DNA of 64,000 nucleotides from Segatella cerevisiae. Lineage in GTDB: Bacteria > Bacteroidota > Bacteroidia > Bacteroidales > Bacteroidaceae. Position 1 is the stretch's first letter, and each line of letters opens with the position of its first letter. The notes under the pieces were generated by a model. The model made no database searches. It saw only the letters and a program-made list of their open reading frames with translations, and was not told the DNA's origin. Below are positions 38,198-49,820 of this stretch, piece by piece. Both the position numbers and the translations under genes were made by a program. The stretch spans positions 22,196 to 86,195 of the forward strand of contig NZ_JAMXLY010000008.1 in assembly GCF_024054555.1 (NCBI RefSeq), written 5' to 3'.

Positions 38198-40765
38198 TCA
38201 CTTTCCCTTTTCATTGTTGCTCTTTATTTCGGTCTGGTCAGGCAACTTTCGGATATACACGTCTCTCTGAGGATAAGGTATTTCGATGTGGTTCTTGTTC
38301 AGAGTGTTGTAAACAGCCTCTTGAACCTTGCCTGTAAATCTTATTTTTTCAGGAACGAGCACCCAGAACAGAATGCTTAAATTGACACAGTTATCTCCGA
38401 AACTGTCAAAGATGACACTCGTCGGATGCTTGGTACTGATCACGTCCCTGCCCCGGGAATCCTTTTCCTGGAGAGCGTTCACGGCATTGAGAAGCAGTTC
38501 CCTGACTTTCTCGATATTGACCCCATAAGCAACACCGATAGGAATCTTATCCAGTTCATAAGAGTGATTCCTGGTCAGGTTCTTGAAGTTCTTATTGAAC
38601 AAGGAATTGTTCAGGAATGCGATGATACTGCCGTCAGCCGTCTCTATCTGTGTACTCTGATAAGTGATGCTGTCGACCTTGCCCCTGATACCGTCACATT
38701 CGATATAGTCGCCTACCCTGACACGACCTGCCATCAATGAGATGCCATAGAAGAAATTCTCCAGCAAGTCCTTCATGGCGAAACCGACACCAGTAGCAAG
38801 ACCGGCCGTAACAATGGATATACCGGACTTTGGAACTCTCAGCAGAATAAGCGCGAAGATGAAATAGGCACCCCATACGACTATTGCAATGAGGTTATTC
38901 GGGAGCGTAAAATTGACCTGACGGTCTATGCTGATATGTCTTCTCTTCAAATCAGCCAACTTATAGTAATGATAGAACGCCTTGGTGGCATAGTTGATGT
39001 ATTTGAAGATGAAGAACATACCGGCCACCAGAACAATCTTGGACAAGGACAACTGGCAGACATTCTTCACGTCGACAAACGGATATTTGAAGATGTAGAG
39101 ACAGGTGTCCGTCAGATCAAAGATGTCTGCTGCCCACCAGATACAGAACAGTACGGACAGGACACTGGCTACAGGCACCACAGCCATACTGATCAAATCG
39201 AAGAACCAGGTAATCTGGATGTCATTGCCACGTCCGCTCTTACGACTGGGAACCGTCTTAACTCTAGGCGCATGACTGGCATAATATCTCTTGATCCGTT
39301 TGGACAAGACTTTGGATTCGTACATGTTCAACAGATCATAGCAGCAGGTGATGGTCTGAATGGCAGTTAACTGGAACAGCCACCAGATGAAGATCTGAAC
39401 GGAAAGCAGGACATAGCCGCTCCATGCGAAAATACAGGACAGGACCATGACCGCCAATGATACCCAAGTATAGAACATATCACTTCTTGCTACATTATTG
39501 TGATGGCGCATGATCACGTTCCATTGCCATAATGTGAATGCCAGCAGTATCGGAGGGAAGATCAAGTTGACGAGGTTATTGGGGATGAAGATGATCCTGA
39601 AAGCGATGACGAGGAATCCCACCAATATGATTGGGAAATAGATGCGGAATCCACTCTTGATCTGATCCCCTTTCAGTCTGACGAGCAGAGAGACGAAGAT
39701 CGCAGCGAGCAGCCAAGCGTATTCCACCAGTAATCCCGAAGCCATAATGAAGAAATTATGGTTCAAGAAGAGTCGTGCGATCATGATGGAAATGGCAAAG
39801 AGCAAGGCATCCGCCGCCATGATCAGACAAGCTTTCTTCTTCTTGAATTCCGAAGTCTGGAATCGTTTGACTTTCCGTATCAGTACCCGTACGATCACGT
39901 TGCTCAGGATGGTGGCCAGCACGAAATAGAAGATCACGAAGATGACAAGTCCTATGACGATAGGTCCCCGCCATTCACTGTGCACATGATAATGGTTGGT
40001 CGCGTATTTATCAGACATGTCACTTTTGACCTGTTTGACGTTCCTGCCGAATTTTTTGAGTATTTCGAAATAACTGTCATCGCCGTTCACGAAAATACTG
40101 TTCTGAATATCGCGGTAACATTTGAGGGCATAGTCATTGGTCTCTTTCAGTTTGCTGGCTATCCTGTTATAGTTGTCATTATCCCTGATGATGATGTCCC
40201 TCAACTGGACCATACGGTAGCGCAGGGCGAGGGCATATTTCAGACAAGCGGCGCGGTCACCCTGTCCTGCCTTATTCAATAGGAACGGCATTTTTCCGTC
40301 ATGGAGTTTCGTCCACCGCTTGTTATGATGCCGGTGATGATGGTGCTTGACCAATGAAGGCGGGAGTTGCTTCAAGGTCTCTATAAGACCGGTGTATCTT
40401 GTGATGTTCGTATTGATTCTCTGGAGAATCTCGTCATAAGGCAGACGGTTCTCATTGAATCGACGGTATTGCTCTGTCGCTTCATGACAGGCATAAGTCA
40501 GGTCAAAGGTGTAGTCCTGTTTCTGGGAATAGAGCATCAGTCCGATCTCATCACTTTTCTGCATGATGGCGATCATCTTTTCATGCTGTCTCTCATTCAT
40601 CAGACTCAACCTTGAGAGCATCTGTTTCTGCTCGGTATACCTGCCTTGGAGTTCTGCCCGTAGTACGGACAATGTTTGTGGAAGATTCTGCTCCTTTAAA
40701 ACGGCCTCGGAGGGAAGGATACACAAAAGCAAGAGGATTAATGTAATAAAGTATTTTTTCATCAA
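38198..40765 (-). CDS. Large mechanosensitive channel of the MscS family
   Basis: An 855-residue membrane protein with a signal peptide (about residues 1-21) and a long periplasmic helical region (to about residue 260) with a His-rich patch (KHHHHRHHNKRW). About ten membrane helices follow, ending in the MscS pore and beta domain: GISIVTAGLATGVGFAMKDLLENFFYGI, then VGDYIECDGIRGKVDSITYQST and FLNNSLFNKNFKNLTRN. It resembles the large MscK/MscM type. It should open on membrane tension in osmotic downshock. The periplasmic helical domain is larger than in minimal MscS. It has its own -7 box and terminator. Confidence 0.9.
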   Translation of the reverse strand: MMKKYFITLILLLLCILPSEAVLKEQNLPQTLSVLRAELQGRYTEQKQMLSRLSLMNERQHEKMIAIMQKSDEIGLMLYSQKQDYTFDLTYACHEATEQYRRFNENRLPYDEILQRINTNITRYTGLIETLKQLPPSLVKHHHHRHHNKRWTKLHDGKMPFLLNKAGQGDRAACLKYALALRYRMVQLRDIIIRDNDNYNRIASKLKETNDYALKCYRDIQNSIFVNGDDSYFEILKKFGRNVKQVKSDMSDKYATNHYHVHSEWRGPIVIGLVIFVIFYFVLATILSNVIVRVLIRKVKRFQTSEFKKKKACLIMAADALLFAISIMIARLFLNHNFFIMASGLLVEYAWLLAAIFVSLLVRLKGDQIKSGFRIYFPIILVGFLVIAFRIIFIPNNLVNLIFPPILLAFTLWQWNVIMRHHNNVARSDMFYTWVSLAVMVLSCIFAWSGYVLLSVQIFIWWLFQLTAIQTITCCYDLLNMYESKVLSKRIKRYYASHAPRVKTVPSRKSGRGNDIQITWFFDLISMAVVPVASVLSVLFCIWWAADIFDLTDTCLYIFKYPFVDVKNVCQLSLSKIVLVAGMFFIFKYINYATKAFYHYYKLADLKRRHISIDRQVNFTLPNNLIAIVVWGAYFIFALILLRVPKSGISIVTAGLATGVGFAMKDLLENFFYGISLMAGRVRVGDYIECDGIRGKVDSITYQSTQIETADGSIIAFLNNSLFNKNFKNLTRNHSYELDKIPIGVAYGVNIEKVRELLLNAVNALQEKDSRGRDVISTKHPTSVIFDSFGDNCVNLSILFWVLVPEKIRFTGKVQEAVYNTLNKNHIEIPYPQRDVYIRKLPDQTEIKSNNEKGK

Positions 40766-40826
40766 TAATAAAATGTGTTCAACGCTTGATTCAGTATAAA
40801 ATACAAAATGAGAATATTAGTCGGTG

Positions 40827-40834
40827 CAAAAGTA
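40827..40834 (-). promoter_or_regulatory. -7 box of the MscS gene
   Basis: TACTTTTG on the minus strand, about 60 bases before the start codon. No clear -33. Confidence 0.45.
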
Positions 40835-40925
40835 TTAAAAAAACTGGAGTTATGGTTCATAATTTCAGTTTTTTGCCTTATTTTATCATATTGATAACAT
40901 CAGACCAATATTTATAGCAATAATT

Positions 40926-40991
40926 CCGTAATCAGGAAGATTACGTGACTATGAAACTCCCATTCAGATTTCTGACTGACAAAGAGTTTCA
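40926..40991 (-). terminator. Two hairpins downstream of the thiamine operon
   Basis: CGTAATC/GATTACG (40926-40944, 5-base loop) and TGAAACTC/GAGTTTCA (40951-40991, with an inner TCAGA/TCTGA stem) lie between the operon end at 41096 and the mscS promoter. Neither is followed by a good T tract. Confidence 0.4.
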
Positions 40992-41095
40992 GTGTTATCC
41001 CTGGAATAATCGAAAAGATACATACTGACTTCAAAAACGATTACACCGATATATGCGCAAATTAACGGTAAGAGCGTTTCAGAACATTTCAGATA

Positions 41096-41638
41096 TTATT
41101 GGTTCGCTCCCCATATTTCCCCGAGCATCGCTCCACCGCCGAAAGAGAGATATTCGAGCAACGGGAGTTTATCGTATGTGACACCACCCAAAGCAATGAC
41201 TTTTTCATCGATGATGCCTTCCTCCTGCGCTGTCCTCAAAACAGGTAGCGGAAAAGCAGAATGATAACCCTGTTTCGAGATGCTGTCAAAGATGGGACTC
41301 AGGAAAACGTAATCCATGACAGGTTTTCTGGTGGAGACTTCCTCCAACGAATGGCAGGAGCAACTGACGGTCCCCTGATGCTTCGGCGGAAGTAAAGGAT
41401 GACGCCTGTTGAGGTGTATGCCCCGCAGATGATAAGTTTGACAGAGTTTGAAATATTGGTGCACGACCAACTTGTGCCGGTAGCGCTCAGGAATCTGCTC
41501 GATGAGTTTACGGCACTGTGCCTCAGTCCAATCAGGTTTCCGGATATGGAGAATATCTATTCCGTTGTCCAGTAATTGGCAGATTTTAGAAACTTCTCCC
41601 GGCACCTTGTCGGGAGAAGTAATAACGATCAGTTTCAT
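41096..41638 (-). CDS. ThiE/TenI-family protein, last gene of the thiamine operon
   Basis: A 180-residue TIM-barrel protein shorter than the ThiE gene of the same operon. It keeps the IDILHIRKPDWTEAQC region of the family, a His-Leu-Arg-Gly-Ile-His-Leu strand, the YVFLSPIFDSISKQGY loop and the VIALGGVTYDKLP strand. Two ThiE-like genes in one operon suggest one true thiamine-phosphate synthase (44164-44799) and one TenI-like paralogue. TenI isomerises the ThiG product, but no ThiG is seen here, so its job is unclear. The start lies 35 bases after the thi4 stop. Confidence 0.8.
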   Translation of the reverse strand: MKLIVITSPDKVPGEVSKICQLLDNGIDILHIRKPDWTEAQCRKLIEQIPERYRHKLVVHQYFKLCQTYHLRGIHLNRRHPLLPPKHQGTVSCSCHSLEEVSTRKPVMDYVFLSPIFDSISKQGYHSAFPLPVLRTAQEEGIIDEKVIALGGVTYDKLPLLEYLSFGGGAMLGEIWGANQ

Positions 41639-41673
41639 GATCAGAGTTTAATCATCAATTCCTTTCAGAACCA

Positions 41674-42447
41674 TCATTTCTTGAGTCTTGCGATGATCTC
41701 GTCGGCCACTTTCTTCCCTGACATGAGCATTCCGCCAAAGATAGGTCCCATACGCGGAGTGCCGGATACAGCTGAAGAAGCCATCCCACAGACATACAGT
41801 CCGGGATAGATCTCTTTCGAACCCTTCACGACCAGGTCTTCACCGGCAATCACGTCAAGAGAGCGCTCGCCGATGACCCCTCCAGTTTCCGTGTTCAGAT
41901 GTACGCCGTTCTTACGTGCAATGGTCTTGCTGACCTCACTGTCATGTCCCGTGCCGTCGATGACAAACTTTGCCATGATGTTCAGAGGATCCACGTGAAG
42001 ACCTTCCCGCAGCACAGGTGTCCAGTTGACGACGACACCACTCACTCTGTTTTTCTTGAAGACGACATCTTCTACAGAATAGCAGTTGAAGATGGAGGCA
42101 CCTTCGTGAGCAGCCTTGTAGAGAATAGCTGAAGTACATTCGATGGAATCCATCACATACAAATCATCTTGATAAGGTTCGATCTTGATCCCGAAATCCT
42201 TGATGACCGGCACAGCTTCTTTCTGAATGACGATCTCGTTAAACATCATTGCGCCACCCCACATGCCGCCACCGGGGGAAAGTTTGCGGTCAAACTGAGC
42301 CACTTTGAGTCCGGCTTTTGCCAGATAGTAGGCTGCTACAATACCCGAAGGACCACCACCAACAACAGCGACGTCCAGTTCGAGACACTTCTCCAGTTTT
42401 TTGAAATAGGTACTGATAATACCTTGTGATACTTGTGTTTCTATCAT
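41674..42447 (-). CDS. thi4: Thi4-type thiazole synthase (probably sulfide-dependent)
   Basis: A 257-residue FAD/NAD-binding-fold thiazole synthase, making the ADP-thiazole precursor of thiamine from NAD, glycine and sulfur. The dinucleotide motif is VAVVGGGPSGIVAAYYLA. GGGMWGGAMMFNEIV and the GTPRMGPIFGGMLMSG C-terminal motif are family-diagnostic. Eukaryotic Thi4 sacrifices a Cys located in GHDGPFGAFCAKR; the matching stretch here is GHDSEVSKTIARK, with no Cys, so it should use sulfide and turn over many times. Its place in the operon between thiC and tenI-like, with no thiG, thiH, thiS or thiF nearby, supports it as the thiazole source. Confidence 0.92.
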   Translation of the reverse strand: MIETQVSQGIISTYFKKLEKCLELDVAVVGGGPSGIVAAYYLAKAGLKVAQFDRKLSPGGGMWGGAMMFNEIVIQKEAVPVIKDFGIKIEPYQDDLYVMDSIECTSAILYKAAHEGASIFNCYSVEDVVFKKNRVSGVVVNWTPVLREGLHVDPLNIMAKFVIDGTGHDSEVSKTIARKNGVHLNTETGGVIGERSLDVIAGEDLVVKGSKEIYPGLYVCGMASSAVSGTPRMGPIFGGMLMSGKKVADEIIARLKK

Positions 42448-42457
42448 CTTTTTTTAT

Positions 42458-44795
<2,338 letters not shown>

Positions 44796-44799
<4 letters not shown>

Positions 44800-45632
44800 G
44801 GCTTAAAAGTCTTGATTAAGGTGTGAGGTTCGAAGAAATGGTCCACAGGTCCATGACCATGCCCTATGGAAACATGACTGCCAGCTTCTATCGCCTGATG
44901 TACATAGTGGCAGGCTTGTTCTACGGCTTGCGGCAGTTCATTTCCCCTTGCCAAGTAAGAGGTGATGGCAGAAGACAGCGTGCAACCGGTCCCATGCGTG
45001 TTCTTTGTCTCTACATTGGAAGTTTTGAAGGCATGCTCCTGACATCTCCCGTCATCAAGAAAACTGAACAATACATCCGTCTTTTCGTTACCCTCAAGAT
45101 GACCGCCCTTGATCAGAATGTTCGGGCAATGCAATGCCGCGATCTTCTTTGCTGCTTTTCTGATGTCCTGCGCATTGTGTATCGGCATACCCGCAAGTAT
45201 TTCGGCTTCCGGAATATTTGGGGTGAGCAAATAGGCTTTTGGAACCAGTTCTTTGACAAACAGTGCCAAGGCATCTTCCTGCATCAACCGGTCTCCACTC
45301 GTGGCGACCATGACAGGGTCTACGACAATATAAGGAATGGAATAAACTTCAAGTGCATCTAAAATAGCCTGAATGGTGCTTTTATCGTATACCATTCCGA
45401 CCTTGGCATACTTGATATTCAAATCCTGGCAGACGGCAAGTATCTGATTTCTTACCGTTTCGGCGTCCACAGCAAATACCGACTGTACACCTTGAGTATT
45501 CTGAACGGTCACCGCTGTGATGGCAGAGGCTGCGTAAACGCCCAAAGCGGACATCGTCTTAATGTCTGCTTGTATGCCGGCACCACCGCTGCAATCAGAA
45601 CCCGCAATAGTTAATGAGGTAATGTAAAACAT
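44796..45632 (-). CDS. thiD: Hydroxymethylpyrimidine (phosphate) kinase ThiD
   Basis: A 278-residue ribokinase-fold kinase that phosphorylates HMP and HMP-P. The start TSLTIAGSDCSGGAGIQADIKTMSALGVYA is diagnostic, VVDPVMVATSGDRLM is in the middle, and the catalytic region NTHGTGCTLSSAIT is near the C-terminus (anion hole GTGC). It is the first gene after the TPP riboswitch; a stem covers the bases just before its ATG. Putting thiD first is unusual compared with thiC-first operons. Confidence 0.96.
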
Positions 45633-45660
45633 CCCAACTTAATAAAACAATTAAGAAGGG
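45633..45660 (-). promoter_or_regulatory. Stem just before the thiD start codon (riboswitch expression platform)
   Basis: CTTAAT and ATTAAG (6 bp, 6-base loop) are flanked by CCC/GGG that can close the stem, ending directly at the thiD ATG. This would hide the initiation region and suggests translational control. Confidence 0.5.
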
Positions 45661-45699
45661 CTCTTATTTGTTGATCAATCGAATAAACCTAATTATTCT

Positions 45700-45787
45700 T
45701 AGCTCGTTCTTCCTACGGCAGCATTACCTGCATCAGGTTTTACGGGTATAATCTCAGCCAAGTTATTTACTTAGCACCCCTCTTCAA
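45700..45787 (-). ncRNA. TPP riboswitch (THI element)
   Basis: Read on the minus strand it has, in order, AGGGGTGC, GGCTGAGATTATACCC, AACCTGATGCAGGTAATGCTGCCGTAGG and a closing segment, which are the conserved blocks of the THI element (P1 start, CUGAGA, ACCUGA, and GGUAAUGC). It binds thiamine pyrophosphate and reduces expression of the downstream operon. It lies 68 bases upstream of thiD. Confidence 0.95.
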
Positions 45788-45814
45788 AAGATTCCAATAT
45801 TGATTGGAACATTA

Positions 45815-45845
45815 CAAAGATAGAATATTTATTTTATCAATGCAA
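45815..45845 (-). promoter_or_regulatory. Consensus promoter of the thiamine operon
   Basis: On the minus strand TTG (45843-45845), a 20-base spacer and TATCTTTG (45815-45822), placing the transcript start some 20 bases ahead of the riboswitch. A small CCAAT/ATTGG stem lies at 45794-45807. Confidence 0.8.
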
Positions 45846-46357
45846 TTTTTTAAAAGATATTTATACTAATCACTTAAAATATTATGAATATTAGCTAATC
45901 GTATTCAGTTTTAAAATATTTTTTAGATCCGTATCCTACGTATAGTTCTATGTGGAGCTTTAGAATCCTAACCCCACACAATACATGGTCTTAATATTTG
46001 ATTATCTCTTCTCAGATCCTCTATCTCCTACAAATCATCAATAGCTTTTTGCTTTATTATTTCACTATTCGATTGATCGAAATAATTCAGGATCACGCTA
46101 GCATTATTATCATCTATCTTTTTCATCGTAAGTTGCGCTTGCGACATTTTTAAACGTAGAAAGAGCGGTATCGAATATTACGTTATAGAAAAATCACCCT
46201 CAATTTTTCTATAACGTAGCATAATTAAGGAGAATAGCGATAAAAGTGCCCTCATTTATAATACCGGAAAGAAAGTTGTATTAAGTTTTATTTTTCCTTT
46301 ACAAGTCTATGGGTTAGTGTTGAAAATCAATCATATAACAAAAAAGTTACCTAAATA
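45846..46357. other. AT-rich intergenic DNA at the left edge of the island
   Basis: About 500 bases without a convincing gene, visibly richer in A and T than the thi operon. It holds a perfect 16-bp inverted repeat (46179-46218) and a 32-codon open frame on the minus strand (46028-46126) with no supporting signal. Confidence 0.5.
46179..46218. repeat. Perfect 16-bp inverted repeat with 8-base loop
   Basis: TACGTTATAGAAAAAT and ATTTTTCTATAACGTA are exact reverse complements around CACCCTCA. It could be a terminator in either direction or the remains of a mobile-element end; no gene ends nearby. Confidence 0.85.
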
Positions 46358-46389
46358 TTTGCATCTGTATAACTTTTTCGTTAACTTTG
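46358..46389 (+). promoter_or_regulatory. Consensus promoter before the hicA remnant
   Basis: TTTG (46358-46361), a 20-base spacer and TAACTTTG (46382-46389), 27 bases before the ATG at 46417. Confidence 0.75.
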
Positions 46390-46416
46390 TGTTAAAATGA
46401 AAGTGTTCTCTCTAAA

Positions 46417-46527
46417 ATGAAATTAAGTGAACTACAGCGAAAACTGATTAAAGCGGGATGCGTCTTAGACCATCATGGTTCAAACCACGACAAATGGATA
46501 AATCCAAAAACAGCCAATGCAAAGTAA
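46417..46527 (+). pseudogene. hicA: Truncated HicA-type toxin
   Basis: A 36-codon frame beginning MKLSELQRKLIKAGC and containing HHGSNHDKWINPKT, which follows the first half of HicA mRNA-interferase toxins, including the catalytic His region (GSNHDKW). It stops where the strand with the second conserved block would begin. No hicB antitoxin frame follows. It has a good promoter, so a short peptide could still be made, but it is most likely dead. Confidence 0.6.
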
Positions 46528-46668
46528 GGACAATTGAAACTTCTTGAAATGTTTTTTCTTAAAATTCAACTATATGTCTGATAATCAACATAGGCTATTG
46601 CTGAATACGTTTCTGTCAAAACAAGTATATTTAAATATTGTTAACATGGTGCTTTTAAAGATAAAAAA

Positions 46669-46699
46669 TTGTATATATAAAAATATATTATTAAATTTG
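46669..46699 (+). promoter_or_regulatory. Consensus promoter of the decayed exporter/beta-barrel operon
   Basis: TTG (46669-46671), a 20-base spacer and TAAATTTG (46692-46699), 30 bases before the next ATG (46729). It probably still transcribes the beta-barrel gene at 47277. Confidence 0.7.
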
Positions 46700-46728
46700 A
46701 GGCATCTTTTAACTTAAAAAAGAAAGAT

Positions 46729-46875
46729 ATGAAAGATTTAAATCTCTTTGTTAAAGAGCATGAAGATATGAAATTCCTGAAATAAAAGTAAATAATAACG
46801 AAAGTGACAGATTGAGGAAATGGAAATTGTCACAGGTTAAATTAAATGACATTTCATTAAAATCATTACTCTTAA
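46729..46875 (+). pseudogene. Small gene remnant, possibly a frameshifted precursor peptide
   Basis: ATG 46729 opens an 18-codon frame (MKDLNLFVKEHEDMKFLK) behind the promoter. A shift of frame near its end would continue with EIPEIKVNNNESDRLRKWKL for about 45 more residues. The position directly upstream of a peptide-exporter ABC remnant is where precursor peptides often lie, but no leader motif or family is recognised. Confidence 0.35.
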
Positions 46876-47280
46876 ATTATTATCAAATTTGGGGAGCTTC
46901 ATTTTTTTGATAGGATAAGAGAGGTCATCATTATAATAATAGCTTCAATATTTGTTGTAAATGGTCATTGCTCTATAGGAGTTCTTATGACGATTACATA
47001 TATTGTAGGACAGTTATCAGGAAGGCTTGAACACATCTTCTCTTTTACGAGAGATTTGCAGGATGCGGAAAATGAGAATAACATTATGGAAAATCTTTTC
47101 TCATAATTCCATAATAAGACAGTTCTTATTATTGCGTGTCGATTGAGCACGGTTGTCCATGCAGAAAAAATTCTTCTCATGGAAGATGGAAAAATTACTG
47201 AACAAGGGTCACATAAAAAGTTATGCGAATTAAAAGGAAAATACTATAAACCTATAAACAAACAGATTCAGCTATTATGA
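46876..47280 (+). pseudogene. Decayed peptidase-type ABC exporter (bacteriocin/RiPP type)
   Basis: One frame, interrupted by an in-frame TAA at 47104-47106. Before it lies the end of an ABC membrane domain (MTITYIVGQLSGRLEHIFSF followed by TRDLQDAENEN), typical of the peptidase-domain exporters of Bacteroidota. After it comes only the last part of the nucleotide-binding domain ([20 protein letters not shown], then [11 protein letters not shown]). The peptidase domain, most of the membrane domain, Walker A, the signature and Walker B are missing. The H-loop His is Cys (IIACRLST). Its final stop overlaps the beta-barrel ATG (ATGA), so the two genes were once translationally coupled. Confidence 0.82.
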
Positions 47281-49574
47281 GGAAGTTTATTTTTTTCTTA
47301 CTATTGATGTTCGAGTTGCCTTTGTATAGTCAAAATATAATATCGGGTCTCGTTTATGATAGAAATGACTCTACGGCAATTGCGGGGGCTGTCGTTGACT
47401 GTTTGTTAGAAGAAGATAGTACATCTTTAAATAAATCCATTTCAGATGCAAATGGTAAATTTAAGATAGCACAGAATACCTCAAAAAGTGTGATTCTGAA
47501 AATTACCCACATAGGATATTTGCCTTATTTCCTATCAATTTCGGAAACAAAGAATACGACAATAGATGTTGGTAAAATTTTTTTGTCGCAGCAGAACACG
47601 GAACTGAAGGAGGTTACGATATCAGCAAATAGAAATCAGATAGACAGGATATTTGTTGTACCGTCAAAAAATGATATTAAAGTTTCAGAAGATATTTATG
47701 GTCTGTTAATGGTGATGAAATTAAGAAACATGAGGATAGATATCCTTAATAAAACTGTTAAAATTGGCGGTCAAAAACCCTTATGGAAGATAAATGGAGT
47801 TCCTAAAGATCAAAGTGAAATAACAAATATCAGTCCCCAAGATGTCCTCAGAATAGATTATAGCGATGTAGCATCGATTCGTGAACGAGATGCAGGTTAT
47901 GGGGGAGTTATTAATATCATATTAAAAAAGAAAGAGGATGGAGGTTCTATTACAGCAAATGTGATGAGTGCTGCCACTACAGGTTTTATTAATGGTGGGG
48001 TTCAGATGGGTTACCATAAAGGGAAAGAGGATTTTACTATTAGTTATTCCACATCTTATAGGCGCTACCATAAATGGACTAAAGATGTGAATAGTCTTTT
48101 TATTACCCCAACGGATACTATAATAAGGAATATTCATGGAATAGAAAGTCGTTTTGGCTATCTTAGCCAAAATATTAATATAGGCTATACACATTCGTTT
48201 AATGAAACATCCTCGTTTAGTATGACAATACGAAATCCTCTATATTATCAACATGACAAACCAAATTCTATGTTGCAAAATGGAGTTTACAGAAAGGTCA
48301 ATTCTTCCTTTCAAGGATATACCCCTTCTATAGATATTTTCTATGGCAAGAGATTCAGAAATGATGACAGGATGGAAGTAAATCTCGTTGGAACCTATGG
48401 ATTTAAAGGAAAATCCGTTTATACCATGAAAGATTTTCAAGGAGCTAACATCTTGGGTATATACGATATGCCTGCTGACACAAAAAGGCGCTCTTTAATT
48501 GGTGAACTTTTCTATTTACATAATATCGGTTCAAACCGTCTTAAAATTGGAGTACAAAGCTTATATGGAAAAAACACAAACACTTATTATGTTCCCAATA
48601 ATTTTAAAGATGGATTAAGTGAGAATAATCTGTTCTCTTATGCACAATGGGACGGTGGAATTGGGAAATTTCAATATTCCATTAGTACCGGCTTAAAGTA
48701 TAATAAGATGGATAATGGAACAATCAGGAAATATTGGAATAATCAATCTCAACTTGTGTTGTCGTATACCCCCAACAGTAATATTTTTTTTAGATATTAT
48801 ACAATGTTTTATCCCACTATGCCCAGTTTGTATGCCTTAACCACCGTTGCTCAGCAAATAGATGATTTACAGTTGATGACAGGCAATCCTGACTTAAAGC
48901 CAACACATAATCTTTATAATGGCTTCCTTTTTTCATATTCTAAAGGGAGATTTAATTCAGATTTTCAAATCACCTATAATTTTGCCTCAAGACCTATCTT
49001 CATGCACATAAATTATGACAACTTAAAACAGTTATTTGTGCAGAGCTATATAAATGGTATTCACAATTATCGGCTTGACTTCAATTATTCCCCATCTATA
49101 AAGGACATTTGGGGATTTATAAATCTTTTGGGCGAAATTGGATATAGTCATTATGGGGCGAAAACAGAAGATGTATCACATTCTCTAAATAATATCTATT
49201 GGAATGTAACTCTTCAAATGTACTACAAGCAGTTTACTTTATCTACTTACTTTATGCAGCCGTCGAAGGCTCTACTTAATGAGATTATATCACGAGACGA
49301 GAAGGTGTCAAGAATTATGTTAACATGGAAAAAACATGATTTTTCTATTACAGCAGCTCTATTCAATCCTTTTACACCGAGTGGAAGTAATTACATTGAT
49401 GAATCACTGTCTAAATATAACCCTAACAAAAGTAAAGTCTCTATTCATGATAATGGAAATATGTTTACATTAGGGATTACGTGGAACCTAAACTTTGGGA
49501 AAAAGGTACAGAGAGCAGAAAGAAATCTTAATAATTCAGATACAAATAGTAGCATTCTAAGAGCACCTCTCTAA
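47277..49574 (+). CDS. Outer-membrane beta-barrel protein with carboxypeptidase-like domain
   Basis: A 765-residue outer-membrane protein, AT-rich. A signal peptide (about residues 1-19) precedes a carboxypeptidase-regulatory-like domain ([20 protein letters not shown]), a plug-like region ending in [13 protein letters not shown], and a beta-barrel to the end; [16 protein letters not shown] strands close it. It is intact and carries good rules for this family, unlike the ABC remnant in front of it. Such barrels are often joined to peptide-export or maturation genes, so it may have served in export, immunity or uptake of a peptide. It shares ATGA coupling with the dead exporter. No SusD gene is present. 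Confidence 0.85.
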   Translation: MRKFIFFLLLMFELPLYSQNIISGLVYDRNDSTAIAGAVVDCLLEEDSTSLNKSISDANGKFKIAQNTSKSVILKITHIGYLPYFLSISETKNTTIDVGKIFLSQQNTELKEVTISANRNQIDRIFVVPSKNDIKVSEDIYGLLMVMKLRNMRIDILNKTVKIGGQKPLWKINGVPKDQSEITNISPQDVLRIDYSDVASIRERDAGYGGVINIILKKKEDGGSITANVMSAATTGFINGGVQMGYHKGKEDFTISYSTSYRRYHKWTKDVNSLFITPTDTIIRNIHGIESRFGYLSQNINIGYTHSFNETSSFSMTIRNPLYYQHDKPNSMLQNGVYRKVNSSFQGYTPSIDIFYGKRFRNDDRMEVNLVGTYGFKGKSVYTMKDFQGANILGIYDMPADTKRRSLIGELFYLHNIGSNRLKIGVQSLYGKNTNTYYVPNNFKDGLSENNLFSYAQWDGGIGKFQYSISTGLKYNKMDNGTIRKYWNNQSQLVLSYTPNSNIFFRYYTMFYPTMPSLYALTTVAQQIDDLQLMTGNPDLKPTHNLYNGFLFSYSKGRFNSDFQITYNFASRPIFMHINYDNLKQLFVQSYINGIHNYRLDFNYSPSIKDIWGFINLLGEIGYSHYGAKTEDVSHSLNNIYWNVTLQMYYKQFTLSTYFMQPSKALLNEIISRDEKVSRIMLTWKKHDFSITAALFNPFTPSGSNYIDESLSKYNPNKSKVSIHDNGNMFTLGITWNLNFGKKVQRAERNLNNSDTNSSILRAPL

Positions 49575-49627
49575 AAAGTCAACTTTTATCAATTAGCTTC
49601 CCTAGCGTAATATCATTACATTGATCT

Positions 49628-49664
49628 TTCTTTTTGGGAGTTTATAACTTTCTCCTAAAAAGAA
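49628..49664. terminator. Hairpin after the beta-barrel gene
   Basis: CTTTTTGGGAG pairs with CTCCTAAAAAG (one G.T wobble) around an 11-base loop, about 55 bases after the stop. It could end the rightward transcript and also a leftward RNA from the promoter at 49787. Confidence 0.6.
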
Positions 49665-49780
49665 CCTTTCTTATATTTTTTGCATCTTATAGTACATAAT
49701 GAAAAATTCTGCTGAAAGTCGTAGTGTACCGCCACCTGCCGGCAAAGTACCCGATAATCACCACCAGCTCCTCAGTAGTT
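49665..49780 (-). ncRNA. Candidate small RNA from an orphan promoter
   Basis: A full consensus promoter (49787-49817) points left into this stretch, which has no minus-strand gene, is less AT-rich than its surroundings, and ends at a hairpin (49628-49664). No known RNA family is recognised, and a peptide-coding role is not excluded. Confidence 0.4.
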
Positions 49781-49786
49781 CTGCTG

Positions 49787-49817
49787 CAAAGATAAATCAG
49801 GAACAAGCCGAAAACAA
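49787..49817 (-). promoter_or_regulatory. Orphan consensus promoter
   Basis: On the minus strand TTG (49815-49817), a 20-base spacer and TATCTTTG (49787-49794). No gene lies downstream on that strand. Confidence 0.7.
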
Positions 49818-49820
49818 ATC

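Noticed and set aside
46028..46126. 32-codon minus-strand frame starting MKKIDDNNASV
   Set aside because: AT-rich DNA, no promoter or ribosome site, no family; could be a gene scrap but not supportable.
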